From assembly GCA_043766915.1 (NCBI GenBank), contig JAYUHO010000144.1, positions 1-14,380 of the forward strand: a stretch of 14,380 nucleotides of DNA. The letters run 5' to 3'. Positions 13,752-14,380 of the stretch are shown piece by piece. The position numbers and the translations under genes were made by a program. Position 1 is the first letter of the stretch. Each line of letters starts with the position of its first letter. The notes under the pieces were generated by a model. It worked only from the letters and a program-made list of their open reading frames with translations. It was not told where the DNA came from and made no database searches. This DNA is from JANNAT01 sp043766915 (GTDB taxonomy: Bacteria > Pseudomonadota > Alphaproteobacteria > Rhodobacterales > Rhodobacteraceae).

Positions 13752-14077
13752 TATCACCGCTTCGGCTGATTTATCTGGCCCTTGCCGTTTGGGGCTCGAT
13801 CCATCCGATGTATTGGTTCGTCACCTATCTGCGCGCAACTGGTACCGGGTTTTCGGGCATGATTGATGCGTGGTATGTCAATGCGTCCACCACCGGGTTG
13901 GTCTGGGATCTGACAATCTCGGCGATTGCGTTGACGGTTTGGATTGTTGCTGAAACCATGCGGCGTAAGGCATGGATCAACCTGATCTGCATCCCGGCGA
14001 TTTTCGGCATTGGCGTCAGTTGCGCGTTGCCGCTTTATCTGTTTTTGCGCGGGCGGCGCGGCGCTAAAGCAGGGTAA
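13751..14077 (+). CDS. DUF2834-type small membrane protein, start codon unusual
   Basis: About 108 residues if read from 13751: SPLRLIYLALAVWGSIHPMY, then WFVTYLRATGTGF and three more hydrophobic segments, ending LYLFLRGRRGAKAG. The pattern (short N-terminal helix, IHPMYWF, then helices around 40-58, 70-90 and a final basic tail) fits DUF2834, a family of small inner-membrane proteins without known role. The family-like sequence extends upstream of the first ATG (13808) through a whole membrane helix up to ATA 13751, and no ATG, GTG or TTG occurs in frame between the upstream stop at 13721 and 13808. Translation may begin at ATA by coupling to the lipoprotein stop (TAATA, one base from the usual TAATG), or the gene is impaired and starts late at 13808. 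Confidence 0.75.
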   Translation: MSPLRLIYLALAVWGSIHPMYWFVTYLRATGTGFSGMIDAWYVNASTTGLVWDLTISAIALTVWIVAETMRRKAWINLICIPAIFGIGVSCALPLYLFLRGRRGAKAG

Positions 14078-14087
14078 GGCTTGCCTT

Positions 14088-14132
14088 CGAAACCGTCTGA
14101 CAGACCTTCCGGCGGAAGGTCTGTCGGTTTCG
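14088..14132 (+). terminator. long hairpin, probable terminator after DUF2834
   Basis: GACAGACCTTCC (14099-14110) and GGAAGGTCTGTC (14114-14125) form a perfect 12-base stem around GGC. Outer arms CGAAACCG (14088-14095) and CGGTTTCG (14125-14132) can extend it with a small bulge. It begins ten bases after the DUF2834 stop. The downstream T-run is poor (GGTTTCGTTG), so it may work as a weak or Rho-assisted terminator, possibly in both directions. Confidence 0.7.
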
Positions 14133-14162
14133 TTGCCCATAAGGCCAACGGCCGCTGGGCAA
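14133..14162. repeat. inverted repeat with nested GGCC arms
   Basis: TTGCCCA (14133-14139) pairs with TGGGCAA (14156-14162), with GGCC AAC GGCC nested inside. It immediately follows the terminator-like hairpin. Role unknown. Confidence 0.5.
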
Positions 14163-14229
14163 GGGATGGGGTGCAACAAACCAGCGTCTGTAATCTGTCC
14201 GCGCCTGTCTAGGCTGGAGCGAGAATCGC

Positions 14230-14277
14230 GCCTGCCCGGGGCAGGCAGAAGCGGCCTGATTTGACGCGTATCAAATC
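14230..14277. repeat. two further small hairpins near the right edge
   Basis: GCCTGCC-CGG-GGCAGGC (14230-14246) and GATTTGA-CGCGTA-TCAAATC (14258-14277), each with a perfect seven-base stem. The second lies 24 bases beyond the stop of a possible minus-strand gene ending at 14301 and could belong to its terminator, though no T-run follows. The rest of 14163-14300 shows no gene. Confidence 0.45.
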
Positions 14278-14300
14278 CTCCAAGAAAGCCCAATCGCAAA

Positions 14301-14380
14301 TCATTCGTGTATGAAGGCGGTCTTGCCGAAGTATTCCCCCCAATCAACGGCATTTATTTGACCGCGCCGTTTGGGTTTCC
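14301..14380 (-). CDS. possible 3' end of a gene entering from the right edge
   Basis: On the minus strand a frame open from the window edge encodes about 25 residues ending in NAVDWGEYFGKTAFIHE before a TGA at 14301. The composition looks like a genuine protein end (mixed charged, aromatic and glycine residues) more than a shadow frame, and hairpins follow it. It is too short to identify, and other frames in this stretch cannot be excluded. Confidence 0.35.
   Translation of the reverse strand, partial: KPKRRGQINAVDWGEYFGKTAFIHE

Noticed and set aside
14088..14277. Inverted repeats as a CRISPR array
   Set aside because: The arms differ from one hairpin to the next and there are no regular direct repeats with spacers.
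13754..14353. Minus-strand open frame of about 199 codons across DUF2834 and the right edge
   Set aside because: It runs antisense through the DUF2834 gene and through the hairpin-rich region, with low-complexity Arg/Asn/Pro composition and no recognisable motif.

Overview
The window reads as chromosomal DNA of an alphaproteobacterium, most likely of the order Rhodobacterales (Roseobacter-like). This rests on the protein types and their flavour: PhaA/PhaB, TlpA next to ArgH, a small lipoprotein plus DUF2834 after argH, a YdcH/DUF465 peptide, and GC-rich codon use. There is no CRISPR array, rRNA, tRNA or recognisable transposase.

Layout. Positions 1-528 hold the 3' part of ispE (isoprenoid precursor synthesis). 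It converges with a long-chain polyprenyl diphosphate synthase (521-1522, minus; quinone side chain). Divergent from the synthase are a DUF2007 protein, a TrmN6-like methyltransferase and a 55-residue YdcH/DUF465 peptide (1571-2810, plus).

The core is a long minus-strand cluster running from about 9850 down to 2788: phaA, phaB, an ATP-grasp ligase (here ATP-grasp 3), a truncated second phaB remnant, ATP-grasp 2, a 60-residue orphan protein, ATP-grasp 1 and an EamA/YddG-type exporter. A good sigma70-like promoter sits upstream of phaA. Several junctions overlap by ATGA, so at least the lower half looks translationally coupled. Three divergent paralogous ATP-grasp ligases, a tiny protein and an exporter behind the polyhydroxybutyrate genes form the most unusual part and the best candidate for an undescribed pathway. 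Its product is unknown.

The phaB remnant (6368-6625) sits in the -1 frame relative to ATP-grasp 3 and begins exactly at an A AAA AAC slippery heptamer. Its last 120 bases are about 93% identical to phaB while the rest is much more diverged, which suggests tandem duplication of a phaB/ATP-grasp unit followed by decay and gene conversion.

From 9927 to 14077 there are an EAL-domain c-di-GMP phosphodiesterase (minus), 3-methyladenine DNA glycosylase I (plus), a TlpA-type thioredoxin (minus), argH (plus), a 43-residue lipoprotein and a DUF2834 membrane protein. The DUF2834 gene seems to lack a normal start codon. The last 300 bases hold a strong terminator-like hairpin, further inverted repeats, and what may be the 3' tip of a gene entering from the right edge on the minus strand.
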